Source: Boswellia sacra (lineage: Eukaryota > Streptophyta > Magnoliopsida > Sapindales > Burseraceae). From it: DNA of 64,000 nucleotides. The stretch covers positions 1 through 64,000 of the forward strand of contig SNVD02013674.1 in NCBI GenBank assembly GCA_013180625.2, read 5' to 3'. Position 1 is the first letter of the stretch, and every line of letters starts with the position of its first letter. The position numbers were made by a program, and so were the translations under genes. The notes below the pieces were generated by a model. It made no database searches. It saw only the letters and a list, made by a program, of their open reading frames with translations, and was not told the DNA's origin. Shown here in pieces: positions 35,481-48,349 of the stretch.

Positions 35481-35905
35481 TCATTCATGTAACTGACATA
35501 TGCCTAAGGCTTTTCTAAGCTTTTCAAATCTTGTTATATCCAATGCCTTAGTGAACAAGTCAGCCAATTGTCTATCAGTGGAGATGTGTTCAATGTGCAT
35601 CACCTTAGATTCTACTAGTTCCCTTATAAAATGGTATCTAATGTCAATGTGTTTTGTTCTAGAATGCTGAACAGTATTTTTGAAAATATTTATAGCACTA
35701 GTATTATCACAAAACACAGTTATAGGCTTTTGTTCAATACCATAATCACTCAACATTTGTTTAATCCAAAACAGTTGTGTACAACATCTCTCTGTTGCTA
35801 TGTATTCGGCTTCAGCTGTAGATAAAGAAATTGAATTCTGCTTCTTGTTGTGCCATGAACCATGTTAGTACCAAGATAAAAACAACCTCTTGAAGTACTT
35901 TTTCT
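35481..35905 (-). pseudogene. SIRE RNase H
   Basis: From about 35880 the frame reads like the RNase H start, then STAEAEYIAT-like sequence with a frame break, then a 91-residue segment (35756-35481) with VFCDNTSAINIFKN, RTKHIDIRYHFIREL and ADLFTKALD, ending at a natural stop. The Asp and His expected in these motifs are present. The upstream break makes the whole domain non-functional. Confidence 0.88.
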
Positions 35906-35974
35906 ATCATCTGTATTTCCTACCCAATCTGCATCACCGAACCCTGCAAGATAATCATTTGTATCTTTAGAAAA

Positions 35975-37227
35975 CTATATTCCATAGTCATGTGTTCCAT
36001 GAACATACCTGATGATTCTCTTAGCTACTAACAGATGTGATTCTTTGGGATTTGCTTGAAACCTTGCACAAAGTCCTACACTAAAGCACAAGTCTGGTCT
36101 GCTTGCTGTGAGGTATAATAGGCTGTCAATAATGCTTCTGTACAAGCTTGTATCAACATCTTTTACTGCATTATCTTTTGAAAGTTTTAGATTAATACTG
36201 ATAGAAGTTTTCATTGATTTTGCATTCTCAAGCTCAAATTTCTTTACAAGATTTTTGACATATTTTGATTGAGATATAAATATCCCATCATTCATTTGCT
36301 TAACTTGCAATCCAAGAAAGAAATTTAATTCTCCTACCATGCTCATCTCAAACTCTTCCTGCATCAACTTAGCAAACTCATTAATTTTGCTTTTGTTAGT
36401 TGATCCAAAAACAATGTCATCAACATATATTTGAGCAACAATAAAATAGTTAGATGCATGTTTGATAAACAAAATCTTATCATTGCTGCCTCTTCTATAA
36501 CCTCTGTTGATCAAAAAATTTGTCAACCTTTCACACCAAGCTCTAGGAGCTTGTTTCAAACCATATAGAGCTTTGTGTAATTTGTACACAAAATCAGGAT
36601 GTTTAGGATCTTCAAATCCTTTAGGTTGCTCAACAAAAACTTCTTCATTGAGATAGCCATTTAAAAATGCAGTTTTAACATCCATTTGATACAATCAAGC
36701 AAACAAGCAATTGCAAGTAATAGTCTGATTGACTCAAGTCTAGCTACTGGTGCAAAGGTTTCATCAAAATTCATGCCTTCTACTTGTGTGTAACCTTGTG
36801 CAACTGGCCTAGCCTTATTTCTAACTACTTGTCCACTTTCATCGGTTTTATTTTTGAAAATCCATTTAGTTCTAATGACATTTGCATTTTCTGGCCTAGA
36901 AACTAATTCCCACACTTCATTTCTTTTAAACTGATTAAGTTTATCTTGCATAGCTTGAATCCATACATCTTCTTTTAAAGCTTCTTTCACATTTTTTGGC
37001 TCAACCAAAGAAACATAACAAGCAAACCTTACCTGATTTCTTACCTTGCTCTGAGTCCTCATCATGCCATCTGGTGTTCCAATGATAGAACTTGTTGGAT
37101 GTGCCTTTTGAATCCATGTGGGTGGATCTTTTCTATCATCATCATTCCGAATTGAATTTTTGTTCAAATCTGAGTTGTCAGATGTTACTGTTACGTCGGG
37201 TGTAACAGTAGCTATTTCCTCCTTCAT
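35975..37227 (-). pseudogene. SIRE reverse transcriptase
   Basis: Two overlapping frames. 37227-36661 holds the start (EALKEDVWIQAMQDKLNQFK, WVFKNK-like, RLVAQGYTQVEG-like ARPVAQGYTQVEGMNFDETF), then a frameshift near 36690. 36694-35975 continues with [32 protein letters not shown] and the catalytic box [10 protein letters not shown], intact. One small frameshift is the main defect. Confidence 0.93.
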
Positions 37228-37386
37228 AATAGCATCTTCCTTTTTGCTGCTATCTAAATCTGATTTTTTTGTATCTTCTATGAAGCTGGTTATACTTTCC
37301 TCTTGTGAGTACTACGCATAATCATCAAGGTCATCAAATACTACGTTTGTAGATTCCATAAATGCCTCTGTTCTCAGATTGTAAAC

Positions 37387-38393
37387 TCAGAAAGCCTTGT
37401 TATTTTGTGCATATCCCACAAAGACTCCTTCATCACTCCTTGGATCTAATTTTCCTAACAGTTCTTTGTTGTTTAAGATGTAACACCTGCACCCAAAAAC
37501 ATGAAAATATTTCAAATTAGGTTTTCTTCCTTTCAAGATTTCATAAGGTGTTTGGTCAGTGCCAGGTCTAAGAAAAACTTTATTTGAAATATAGCAAGTA
37601 GTGCTTATAGCTTCAGCCCATAGCCTCTTAGTCAACTTCTTGCTATTAAGCATTACTCTTGCCATCTCTTGAAGAGTTCTATTCTTCCTTTCTGCAATAC
37701 CATTCTGTTCAGGGGTTTTAGGAGCTGAAAATTCATGATCAATTCCATGGTATTTGCAAAAGTCAGCATAGCTAACATTTTTAAACTCTTTTCCATGACC
37801 ACTTTTTATTTTCACAATCCTTCCAATGTTCCTGTTTTGCTCATTTTCAAGCTTAACACAAAGATTCCTAAAAGCCTTAAAGGTGTCAGATTTTTCTTTA
37901 ATGAAATCAACCCAAGTATATCTAGAAAAATCATCTATACAAACAAATATATATCTCTTACCTGTAATACTTTCAATTTGTATAGGACCCATAAGATCCA
38001 TGTGAAGCAAATCAAGTATTTTGGATGTGCTAAGATGTGGATTTTATTTGTGTGAACTTCTGATTTGTTTTCCCATTTGACATGGTCCACAATTTTATCA
38101 ATTTTGTCATCAAGTTTAGGAACTCCTCTTACAGCACCTAACTTAGTTAATTTAACCAAGTCTTTATAATTTAAGTGTCCTAATTTTTGATGCCACAATT
38201 CTAAATCCAAAATCCTAGCTTGAAATGAAGTCTTAATTAGATAACAATTATCCGAAGATCTATTACCTTCAAGAATGCATTTACCAAAATCATCTAAGAC
38301 CATACATTTGTTTTGTGTGAAATTAACAACATACTTGTCATCACATATCTGACTGATACTAATAAGATTAGCTTTCAAACCTTTAACCAACAA
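37387..38393 (-). pseudogene. SIRE GAG-pre-integrase and integrase, second catalytic Asp lost
   Basis: 38393-37935 holds LVKGLKANLISISQICDD and LWHQKLGHLNYKDL (HHCC domain start), then a frameshift. 38010-37387 holds the core: MDLMGPIQIES (first Asp), IVKIKSGHGKEF where relatives have SDHGKEF, and TPEQNGIAERKNRTLQEMAR (Glu). The second Asp of DD35E is therefore Gly. The C-terminal copia module FHVFGCRCYILNNKE follows. Confidence 0.9.
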
Positions 38394-38753
38394 GACATTT
38401 TGAAAATTAGGTCATATTCAAAGTGTTGACCCAGGTATGGCAACCCAAGAGGGGGGGTGAATTGGGTTTTTATTTATCAAAACGGATTTGTAAAACTTTT
38501 CTTGAAAGATCAAAATTAGTTTACTCTTTCTTTGAGAATGAAGGTGAAGAAGCTGAAATTAGAAGTTATCAAATATGTAATCAAGAGAATAATAATAATG
38601 AACAATCACAAGTGCACGTAAATGTAAAGAGTATAGGGATAGAGAGAGTACAAACTCGATGTACGTGGTTCGGCAAACCTTGCCTACGTCCATGGGCTCC
38701 TAGCTTCCGAGCTAAGCTTTCCACTAAGTTGTAGAAATCTTTACAACTTGCTT

Positions 38754-39078
38754 GATGAGCAACCTCACCAAGACTTTTTCTTCCAACTCTTGATAACACC
38801 ACACCAAGAGTTCTTCTTGATGAACAACCTCACCAAGGCAGCTTTCTTCAACCCTTGATAACACCACACCAAGAGTTCTTCTTGATGAACAACCTCACCA
38901 AGGCAACTTTCCTCAACTCTTGATAACACCACACCAAGAGTTCCTCTTGATGAACAACCTCACCAAGGCAACTTTCTTCAACTCTTGATAACACCACACC
39001 AAGAGTTCTTCTTGATGAACAACCTCACCAAGGAAACTTCCTTCAACTCTTGATAACACACAACAAGAGTTCTCTCAA
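38754..39078. repeat. 65-bp tandem repeat, five copies, inside the solo LTR
   Basis: Units start gatgaacaacctcacca at 38754, 38819, 38884, 38949 and 39014, an exact 65-bp spacing. Sequence between copies is nearly identical, implying recent expansion. Confidence 0.97.
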
Positions 39079-39369
39079 GGATAACTATTATCCTTTACAA
39101 GAATATCTCACTCTCACCAAAATACAAGAACAAGGATAATTTTTACAACAAAAGTACAACTCTCTTCAAAGAGTAGATAAAGAATATAAAAGCTCTCTAG
39201 ACTTGATATTTCTCTTATTTTTTGCTTGATAGATGCTTCTCTTGCTCTTATTGAATGCATGAGAGAAGGGCTCCTTTTATAGGCAAATGAGATGAACTTA
39301 ATCAAGTGAAGACACCATCTCCAAATTTTCTACCCACCATAAAAACTGTAATCTTGTCTACCATTTTTG

Positions 39370-40045
39370 TCAATGTTGTGTTTGAGATTTAAAAATATTC
39401 AAAACATATTAGATTTGAATAAGATTTCCAACGCATCAAGAATCATGTCATTTGGATATCTGTAGCTCAAGATATGGCTAAAACACCATTCAGTGCTCAT
39501 GTGACTTGATTTTTCTTCCTTGTGTCAATCCATCAAATTGAGTGATAATTCTGTCAGCCTTATGTTTAAAATTTGAATTTATTTAAAACATAAAAGATCT
39601 GCATATTTGAATTAGCTTTCTAAAACATTAAAAATCAAAGCATTTTGATATCTCTATCTCAAGATATGGATAAAACATCATTCGGTGCTCATATGAGTTG
39701 ATTTTTCTTCTCTGTGTCAGTCTACCGAATTGCATGTCAATTATGTCAGTCTTCTGTTTGAAATTTCAATTTCTTGAAAACATATTATATGTGCCTCATT
39801 AAGTCCTCTTTCCAATGCTACAAGAATCAAGTCATTTTGATTTTTCTAACTCAAGATATGTCCAAAAGAGTATTCGGTGCTCATGTCAGCTGCTTCCATT
39901 TGTCTTTCAATTTGCATGATGATTTGGACAATCTTCCACTTGAAATTTGAATTTATTTAAAACATATGAAATGTTATAAATTGAGTAAGATTTCCAAAGG
40001 CTTAAGAATCATGTCATTTGAACATCTGTAGAGAAATATATGATC
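39370..40045. repeat. About 192-bp degenerate tandem repeat, three to four copies, in solo LTR
   Basis: ctcaagatatg recurs at 39465, 39658 and 39850 with similar flanks (gtgctcatgtg...ttgatttttctt; tttgaatttatttaaaacata). A fourth partial copy ends near 40040. Confidence 0.8.
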
Positions 40046-40289
40046 AATTGATTAAACATTACTCATGTGTCATATTCCTTGAATCAAACCTTGTTCTTAA
40101 ACTTTGGTGCCTTTAACATGTAGTCTTCTCCTTAGCTTCAACACTTCATTTTAATAAGCCTCTTCTTGATTTTACAATTATTTCAATGATAATACTCTTG
40201 CATATAAATAAACATGTTAGTAAATCACAATGAATCAATGTGTATTGTTATCATCAAAATTATCATGTAGCCTTAGGGCTAACACAAAG

Positions 40290-40500
40290 TGCCTTTACCA
40301 ATGATCTTACTTGTTGCTCCATCTCCAAAGGTGACATTTCTATCCCTGCATACTTTAAAATCTACTAGAAACAATTTATTTCCAGTCATGTGCCTAGAAC
40401 AACCATTGTCAAAATACCACAAATCATTAAAAGCATGATTAAGTGTAGTAAAAGTAACATGGCATACTGTTTTGTCTTTCCTAACCCACTACAGTTGTGA
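40290..40500 (-). pseudogene. SIRE protease region
   Basis: WYFDNGCSRHMTGN is visible on the minus strand near 40400-40440. The catalytic DSG triplet reads DNG. The frame continues to the solo LTR insertion point and resumes after it. Confidence 0.85.
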
Positions 40501-40518
40501 TTTAGGTAACAGTTTGAA

Positions 40519-42200
40519 TTATTTTGATCTTTTATGTAAAAAATTCAACAATTTAAAGCATCTAGGCCTAATATGTCCCTTTTGACCCAAAAAATAGCAA
40601 ATAGGAACGAATTTTCTTACCTTCTCAGGACTGGATCTGAAAGAACTCAGTGGAGAAACATACGTTTCACTGCTCTTAAAGTTTGGACTTGACTTTAAAG
40701 AGGTAGGTTCAAAATTCTTACCTAATGTTGAAGCTTTCACAAAAACTGTTTTTGATAAAGATTCAACATTACCTTCTGTGTATCCTAATCCATGTTTGTT
40801 GGAGTTGTCTCTTCCAAGGTTCAAGACCTGATCAAGTTTGGCTGCTCCAATTTTGAGTTGATTAACACACCTTTTGTTTTCAACCAATTCTATTGTGATT
40901 TTCTCAATATGTGTTGTTTTGTCTATCAAAACAGTTTTCAGTTCTGTGATCTGATTTTCAACAAAGGATTTTTCGCATTCCAGCTCCTCAATCTTCTTTC
41001 TCAAGGCTTTAATTTCTTCCTTCTGACTCAGCCATTCACCATAGAGTGCATTGTATGTTTCTTGTAACTCTTTATAGTATTCTGGTCCTTCTTCTTCATC
41101 TGAATGATCAATACTGTTTTTGTAACTTTTTGTTATGTCAGACATAACAGCCTTTCCTTTGTTAGCTACAGATGCAATAAATGCAACAAAGTTGCTCATG
41201 CAGTCTTGATTTTTTGACTCAGATTCTGATTCATCAGTCCAGGTTGCTGTCAGCCCTTTATTCTTCTTCTTGAGATTTGCATATTCAGATTAAATATGCC
41301 CATAACCAGTACATTCATAACACTGAATTTGCCCTTTCTTTTCATGTTGTTTTGGCTTCCTCTTGTCATTCTCCTTGCTGAACTTTCTGAATTTTTCATC
41401 GCTTGAGTTTGATGGCTTTCCTTGATTCTTTTTTCTGAAATTTCTTTTCATAAACTTGACATAATTTCTTGTTAGAAAAGCAATTTGTTTAGAATTAGTT
41501 TCATCAAGCTCATCACTGCATTCATCATCAGATTTTTCAACTTTCACATTAAATGCAATGCTTTTACCTTTTTGCTTCTTAGTACTTTGATTATTTCAAA
41601 ATTTTGGAGAATGCCAATCAGTTCATCAACTCTCATCTCATCAGTGTTTTTAACTTCCTCAATGGCTGAAATTTTAGATTGAAATTTATCTGGAACAGAC
41701 CTAATTATTTTGCTAACAATTTCTGCATCAGTAAAAGTTTTGCCAAGCATGTATGCAGAATTTGTAATGTGACATATCTTAGAGTAAAACCCAGAAATTG
41801 ACTCATCTTCATGCATCATCAGATTTTTAAATTAAGAATTCAGTCTCATTAATTTAGATCTTTTAACAGACGTAATACCTTCATGTTTTACCTCAAGTAT
41901 GTCCCATGCTTCTTTGGCCACTTTGTACCTTAAAATCTGTTCGAAGTTGTTAAAGTCCACTACAGCAAAAATTGCATTGAGAGCCTTTGAATTCCAGTTG
42001 GAATGTCGGTACTCTTCACCAGTCCATTAATCCTCAGGTCTCGGTTCAGAATCACTAGAAGCATTCAACTTTGTTGGCGGTGTCCATCCTTTAAGCACAC
42101 TAGTCCATGCCTTGTCATCAAGAGATTTAATATACATCATCATTCTTACCTTCCAATATGAATAATTACCATCATCAAGAATGGATAGTTGTGTTCGGGA
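40519..42200 (-). pseudogene. SIRE gag with coiled coil and zinc knuckles
   Basis: Gag core in 41819-41544 (ESISGFYSKICHITNSAY, SVPDKFQSKISAIEEVK). A frameshift leads to 41547-41290, Lys-rich with the CCHC start CYECTGYGHI. After a stop, 41199-40519 is a 226-residue frame with a long coiled coil (LYGEWLSQKEEIKALRKKIE, then CEKSFVENQITELKTVLIDK) and a second knuckle CYFLGQKGHIRPRC. The coiled-coil gag with a second knuckle is common in large SIRE elements. Confidence 0.9.
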
Positions 42201-42209
42201 TCCTCCAGT

Positions 42210-42228
42210 GCGCCTGCTCTGATACCAA
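42210..42228 (-). other. Primer-binding site for initiator tRNA-Met
   Basis: The minus strand reads ATTGGTATCAGAGC right after the 5' LTR end, confirming element orientation. Confidence 0.9.
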
Positions 42229-42229
42229 T

Positions 42230-43141
42230 TGAGAGTTCCGGAGGTATGCAGTTATAAGCGATATAACAGTACGCTGTAATGTAATTTGGCACAGGAAGAT
42301 TTTTACGTGGTTCGGTTATAAAAACCTACGTCCATGGACAGCTTTAGAACTGCAATTCATTATATTCTTGTTTGTACAATCTTTAAAACCTTTTACAGTG
42401 CTGACTCACTCTCATACACTGACCTAATCTTTGACAAACAAAATCTTTGCAAAGATCATAAACCCTAGTGACACTATCCACTCTCTGTCGCAGATAACTT
42501 AACAGAATACTATTAAGTTAGATATAACAGTCGACGTCTGATGTAGAACTACATAAACACTCAACCCGCAAATTATCCCAAGTATCTACTAACTCGCACA
42601 GACTGAAACAACAACACATGTACGATTTTTACCACTCATACATGAATTAAAAGACTCAAAAAATCAAATCAAAGAAGACATTCCTTTTGCGTTGAAGCTT
42701 TCTTGATTGTTGGAATATCAAGACATAGACTCTCTCACAAAAACACACTTAATTCAGCTAATCCACAAATCTTTTAATTAACACGTCATCAGCCACCTGA
42801 AAAGCCTTGTAAATATATAGTGAGAGTTCTGATTGAAATCCCCTAAAAATCCTGTAAAATTCTAATCAAAATCATATTAGGATTAGGAGAAATAAAATAG
42901 GAAGTAATATAATTAAATTCCAAAAGGAATTAGGACAAATAAATATTCTCCTATTCTAATTAGGATACAAGATATTATATCCTAATCTAAAGAGATATTT
43001 ATTACAAATCAGATACTTCCTAAAATATAATTCTAGAAACATTAGAATAGGAATAAAAATAATATTCTTATTTTATCACAAGTTGATCAAAACTCACCAC
43101 GTGCATGGTACATGCATATGTAGTAGACTTTGACACCAACA
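42230..43141 (-). repeat. 5' LTR of the SIRE-type element
   Basis: 912 bp, TG...CA, the same family as 33120-34110 with scattered substitutions. The two LTRs differ by the 79-bp duplication and a modest number of base changes, so the insertion is not very recent. Confidence 0.93.
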
Positions 43142-43146
43142 GAGTC

Positions 43147-44240
43147 GATAAAAAGTAAATAAATCAATTTTGTCTCCTATTTCAATTTAATAAAATTTTG
43201 AAAGAATATATTTCATTAATTAATTAATTAAAATAAAGATTATTATGCCTATGGATATGATACAATAATTATGTTGTTATTAAAAAAACTATGAAAATGG
43301 AAGGAGCCAAAAGATATTTCATCAGCAAACTCTCGAAAAGTAATGGACTCAAGGAATATCCTAAAGATCTAGAGGGGCCCAATTATCTTTTCTTATTATA
43401 AGCTTTTACATAAACGAGGTAATTGGAAAGTTCTCTAAACCTAAAGGGGCCTTGGTCCCTAGTCCATAGCGTGGGTTCGCCCCTGTTTGTATAAGTTATT
43501 ATACAACTCAGGAAGTTATAGGTAGGCATGTGTGTGTGTATATCTACATACTTGTATTCACTGCTAAAGTCGGGACTAGTTATTCATAGATGTAAAAAAT
43601 TTTGACTTAAATATGTAAAATATGTTTAACATTTGAATTATATCCGTGTGCAGTTTAGAGAGCAATATTTAAATATACGTAAATTAAATTAGAAAAAGAT
43701 CTTAGTTGTACGAGTTTGTGGTTTTCTTAGTGTTAAGAAAAATAATAATAGACATACTAACTTTAGTGCGAAAATTAATGTCTCACACTTAATAAATAAC
43801 CAATAAATATTAAGAATTCCCATCTATTTATACAAAAAAAAATTTGCCTTCCTAGCATTATTCTCTTAAGAAACATTTTGAAACTTTAGGAGGTAAGCGA
43901 CCATGAAGTGTTTTACAATGATAAAGCTTTGCAAATTTTTTCCTTAAAAACCTTTTTTTTTGTTCCAAAAATTTGCCTTTAGTTTTTTTTTTCTCTATTC
44001 CTATTGAAAGTGAACATATAAATAATTTATTTAAAATTAAATTCTAACCTTTAGAAGGTTGATTAATTAGATGCAAGTAAGCAAAATCCGAATGTGAAAA
44101 AGATAAATAAAAATGGAGAGAAGTTTGTGAGATGGTGACCGAAGATTGCCAGTGGGCCAAGTTGCCAAGTCTTGCCATTATTGTAATCTATCATTCATTT
44201 TAGGCTGACTTCGAGCTATGGCTAGGGGTTGGTGAGGCTT
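43147..44240. other. AT-rich spacer
   Basis: No coding frame or transposon end was recognised. It is the continuation of the DNA left of 33115, split by the SIRE insertion. Confidence 0.5.
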
Positions 44241-45575
44241 TGTTATGCAAAAATCCGCAAGTGTACGAAATCGAACGAGTAATATAAGATGAGTGAGTTA
44301 TTGTTCTCACGAAGATTGATTATTAATTACTAAACTTAATCTAACTACGATTTTATTTGAATAGTCAATGTGAATATCAAATTTAAAGAAATTAACTAAT
44401 CAACTAACTAAATTTTGAATATCAAACAAAAAAATAATCTTTTAAAATAAATCTAGGAAAAATCAATGGTAATGAACTCTAGGGTATGAGGTTTCACCTA
44501 AATTATCCACTCTATTATTCAATTAAATTCAATTAATGTTTTATTAACCTTGTTACCAACTAATTTCTCTCAGATATTTGTTATTATTTTTCAAGCAATA
44601 AGAATGTATAACTATAGTGAGAATCACATTCTTGTCTCATTTAACAACCTATAATTATCTTTTAAGCATAGGAAATCACATGAAGTTGCACAAATCAAAA
44701 TTATATTTCTATCTCATGTAAGTTGTGGTAAATCATTCAAGGACTAATATAAAATAACTTTTCAATCTAATTTATACCTTAATTCATGCCATAGTTGGCT
44801 AGACCATCACAAGCATTAGACACATGAATAACTTAGTTAACAAGAAATTGAATAAACATCAAAATATTTAATTTAAATAATAGAGTATCAAACTTGGCTA
44901 CATCCCAACCCTAGATAAAGGGATTTAGTCCATAATGTAAAGAGAAATAAAACAGTGAAATTGAATAGCATTCATAGAGATAAAGGAGAATCAAAACTTA
45001 GAAAACTTGAAGATTCTCCCTGAAATTATGCTTCCAAGGGCTGTAGATTGTTTTCTTGCCTCCTAAACACCTCCAGGGACGCCTCTAATAATCACTTAAA
45101 ACCTAAAATACACCTATTTATATTCTATACAAGAAAGAAGTCAAATCCAAACTAAAACAGGAATCCTGAAAATTTTCAGAATTAGGCCCGTGTAGGGGAG
45201 CGCCACAGTGGTGCAGGATTGCCAACTCTCTGGTTGTAAGACATTCTTTTTCTTGTTCTCGCACTGCGGCGCTAGTTGTTTTGCATAGGAGCGCCAAGTT
45301 ACTGGTTGCAAAATATAAAATTCGCTTACTATCATGTCGTTGTGCTACCTAGTCTCGCGCATAAGTGCCACATCTCTGACTTGAAGCTTCGAATTTTTCT
45401 CTTTTGACTCTGTTTTCTTCTAAAATTGATGTGTTTTATTGAGAATCTGCTTCCTTTCAAAAGAATTTGCGTTTAACTAAAATAGCGCATTATTTTCTAT
45501 TTATTTTACTCAAAAAAACTAATCAAGAATTAAATTTTTTAGGATTAATAAATTAGCGAATAAAATTCACTAGCA
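44241..45575 (-). repeat. 3' LTR of the Athila-like element
   Basis: The minus strand starts TGCTAGTGAATTTTATTC at 45575, after aagtttgggggta, and ends GCATAACA at 44241. The end cgtacacttgcggattttt is typical of Athila/Tat LTRs. Length about 1335 bp; no partner LTR in the window. Confidence 0.72.
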
Positions 45576-45592
45576 AATACCCCCAAACTTAA
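45576..45592 (-). other. Polypurine tract
   Basis: The minus strand reads aagtttgggggtatt immediately before the LTR start. Confidence 0.7.
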
Positions 45593-46212
45593 TATTTTGC
45601 TAGTCCTTGAGCAAAACAGAAACAGTTACTAACATAAAACAAGTATCTTTAAGTTAGAAATTGCCCATGTCAAATCAAACTTGTGCTTTATCACTGTGAT
45701 AAACCTCAAAAATTGCATTATTGATAACTTGAAAGAAATATCGAACTCGTAAAACCATCCAAGATCCTCCTCAATATCAATTAAGTCTATTTCCAAATCC
45801 TCAAGTGTGTGGAGTCAATCTCACATTTTTTAATGCAAATCAAATAAAATTATGCAACAAAATGAGACAAACAAAACGTTTATGTTTTTATATCAAAAAC
45901 CGAGACTTTATAAGCTTACTACTCATGCTACTCTCCATTAATGTAGATCAATTCAACATCAATGATCAAATAGGACTTTTTAAAGCTTGTAATGTATGGC
46001 TAGGACAATAAAGATATGAAAAGAAAGTCAATTGTCCGGGTTTACTGTACTTATAAAGCATCTAAAATTTCCCAAAAGTTAATAAATTTTCCACCCTTAT
46101 TCATTCATATTCGCAATACAATTCCTAGCAAGCTTCAAAGTGAGTTTCATCTCCCCTTTTATGGTTAGACATATGCAAAAGCACACATCTTCATCTTGTC
46201 AACTCATTTGAT

Positions 46213-46222
46213 TGTTTACATT

Positions 46223-46259
<37 letters not shown>

Positions 46260-46277
46260 TTCTCTCCCTCTCTCTCG
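46213..46277. repeat. (TC)n microsatellite
   Basis: A run of TC units interrupted by a few TTC and CCC, about 65 bp. Confidence 0.97.
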
Positions 46278-47752
46278 GTTTTTTTTTTGTTTCTGGACAG
46301 TGCAATGTTGATTCCATTAAGCTATCCTTTTAGTTCATGTAACAAACTTTCTAGTAACTTCCAAGTCAGTTGGCCTTAGAGTACTGGATGTTAAGAAATC
46401 CCTCAGAGCTTACTTGCTTAAACTAAAACGGCTACGAAATCAACTATCTAAATTTTTTTCTTTTTCTTTTTGAATAGAGAGAATAATGTTAATAATTGAA
46501 TTCTAAAATTCAATCACAATCATCAACTTCAGAATTACCCTTCAATCTCCCTATATCCCAAACTACATATACAATCATTTATACATAATCAAAACACCTC
46601 CCATCCTCCCTTATACACCCTCACATGTGGACAGATCAAAAGTTTTGAGAAATTAGCATGCTCATGAGTGAGGGACATTGTTTATTCAAAAATTCTTTTA
46701 TGCCGCTAGGATATATTTAGTGAGCTAACAAAGAAAAAGGCTTTAATAGGCTTAAAGGGGACACTAAGGATTTAATTTAATCTTAGGTAGGTATAAATGG
46801 CTCAAATGATCCAAAAATGGCCTATATCATCTCCCTAATGCTGAGTCATGTATGATTTCACCTCAAGCAACAATCAAGTAACTTTTAGAGTCTCTTTGAA
46901 ATTGTGCAATTCATTTACATCACATAATCTTTCTTTAAATCAACGTCCAAATTCAATGCCCATGACTCATTGTGCTCAAATCGACTTCAAGGGATAAGAC
47001 AAAACTATCTATTGATTCAAGTCCATATATATATCATGCAAAATTTTTCAATTTCTAAGAATTGTCATCATTAAGCAATCATCATCTTATCATTGGCCAT
47101 CACAGTGCAAGCAAAATTTTTTTAACAGATAAAATAGTTATTACACACGCAAAATATGTAAAACAAACATATAGATAAAATAGTTACTACACATGCAAAA
47201 TATGTAAAACAAAAAAATATTCACCAAATAAAAGAAAAGCAACAGCACCCCCAAACTTTGAGAAGCACAATGCCCTCAGTGTGCAAACAAGAGAAAAAAG
47301 AAAGAAAAACTAAATTAGAAGAAACTTCCCGAACAACTCAAGAATCAGGGGAGGGTCCTAATCATCCCTCAAATCATCACCCAAAATATCTCTAAGATTA
47401 GCACCAAGGTCAGCTGTTGATGCACCAATAAAGACATAGTTATCGCCCAGCTGTGTAACATCCTCCTCCTCATCGTCAACTTGCTCTAAAGGAAAATCCT
47501 CAGTAGGCTATCGCTCATCGTCAGCAAAGAATGGCTGAGGAGGAAATAAGTCTGAAGGTGCCCTTTGGCTAATGAAGAACTGCTTGAAAGCACTGTGAGT
47601 CTCCATGATATATTTCCTTATCTGTTTAATATGGGGACATCGTCCTGGACTACAGCAAGCTCTTGCTCTAATCTATCCATCTGCTGCGTAGCAGTCAAGG
47701 TGCGAGACGAAGGTGGGGGCTATTGTTGCTATGGTAGCTGGGGAGATGCCTG

Positions 47753-48345
47753 TCACGCGCACAGTCTCTTAAGAGTCTGAAGGAAGCGCATATCCATAAT
47801 ATACAGTGGCGGTGCATGCTCCTCAGCTGCATCAATCACTACTCCAGAAGCTTGGCAGAGGCTTGTAATCAATGATAGATGCGGCAAGCCTCCACTGGTA
47901 CGAGACTGGACATAATGAATGATATTGGCAGCAATCAACTGGCCCACATCGATCGTCATTCCTCGCTTAAATGCATAAAGAAGTGTAGCCCGTTCCTTGG
48001 AAAACTCACCAACATGAGTGTTTGGTAACATTTTTCCACAAACAAATGAATTAAATGCCCGTAACTCCACTCACATGAAGGATGTTGGAAACACACTAGC
48101 CTCCCCTCAATGAGCTCAAGAAGAGCCCCTCTGGGTACCCATTGGAGTAAGTTAAGCTAGGATCTCATCAAAATTGGGATTGATCTTGTATTAGAAATAT
48201 TCACATTCTCTAATATCTCGTAGCCCATCGAATTGATTAATAACAGCAGGACTAAATGACACCTGTTTTCCTCAGACAAACATATTGTAATCGGTCCTTT
48301 CTTTGGCATTAGCATAAAATTCCTGAACCACTTGTACAATGGCAT
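47753..48345 (-). pseudogene. Transposase_32-like frame of the Athila-like element
   Basis: A 105-residue open segment (48070-47753) holds ELRAFNSFVCGKMLPNTH, LLYAFKRGMTIDVGQLIAAN and GLPHLSLITSLCQASGV. This matches the plant retrotransposon protein family PF20167 (Transposase_32) found downstream of integrase in Athila/Tat elements. More of it lies upstream (to about 48345) in other frames. Its function is unknown in the family. It is interrupted, so not functional here. Confidence 0.7.
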
Positions 48346-48349
48346 CCTT

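Larger units (their letters stand above)
38424..40284. repeat. Solo LTR, 1861 bp, inserted in the SIRE element
   Basis: Bounds are TGTTGACCCAGG at 38424 and GGGCTAACA at 40284. CAAAG lies on both sides (38419-38423 and 40285-40289). The SIRE frame resumes on the other side. The edge with gaggggggg tgaattggg resembles the inner end of known SIRE-family LTRs, so it probably reads on the minus strand. It has no internal coding region, as expected after LTR-LTR recombination. Confidence 0.88.
33120..43141 (-). mobile_element. SIRE-type Ty1/copia retrotransposon with both LTRs and target duplication
   Basis: Read on the minus strand: 5' LTR 43141-42230, primer-binding site, gag, protease, integrase, reverse transcriptase, RNase H, a further 1.3 kb, polypurine tract, 3' LTR 34110-33120. 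GAGTC flanks both ends (33115-33119 and 43142-43146), proof of a single insertion event. The clade is inferred from [10 protein letters not shown], the [16 protein letters not shown] block, the coiled-coil gag and the long 3' region. A 1861-bp solo LTR splits it at 38424-40284. Coding frames are broken but many long open stretches survive. Confidence 0.95.
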
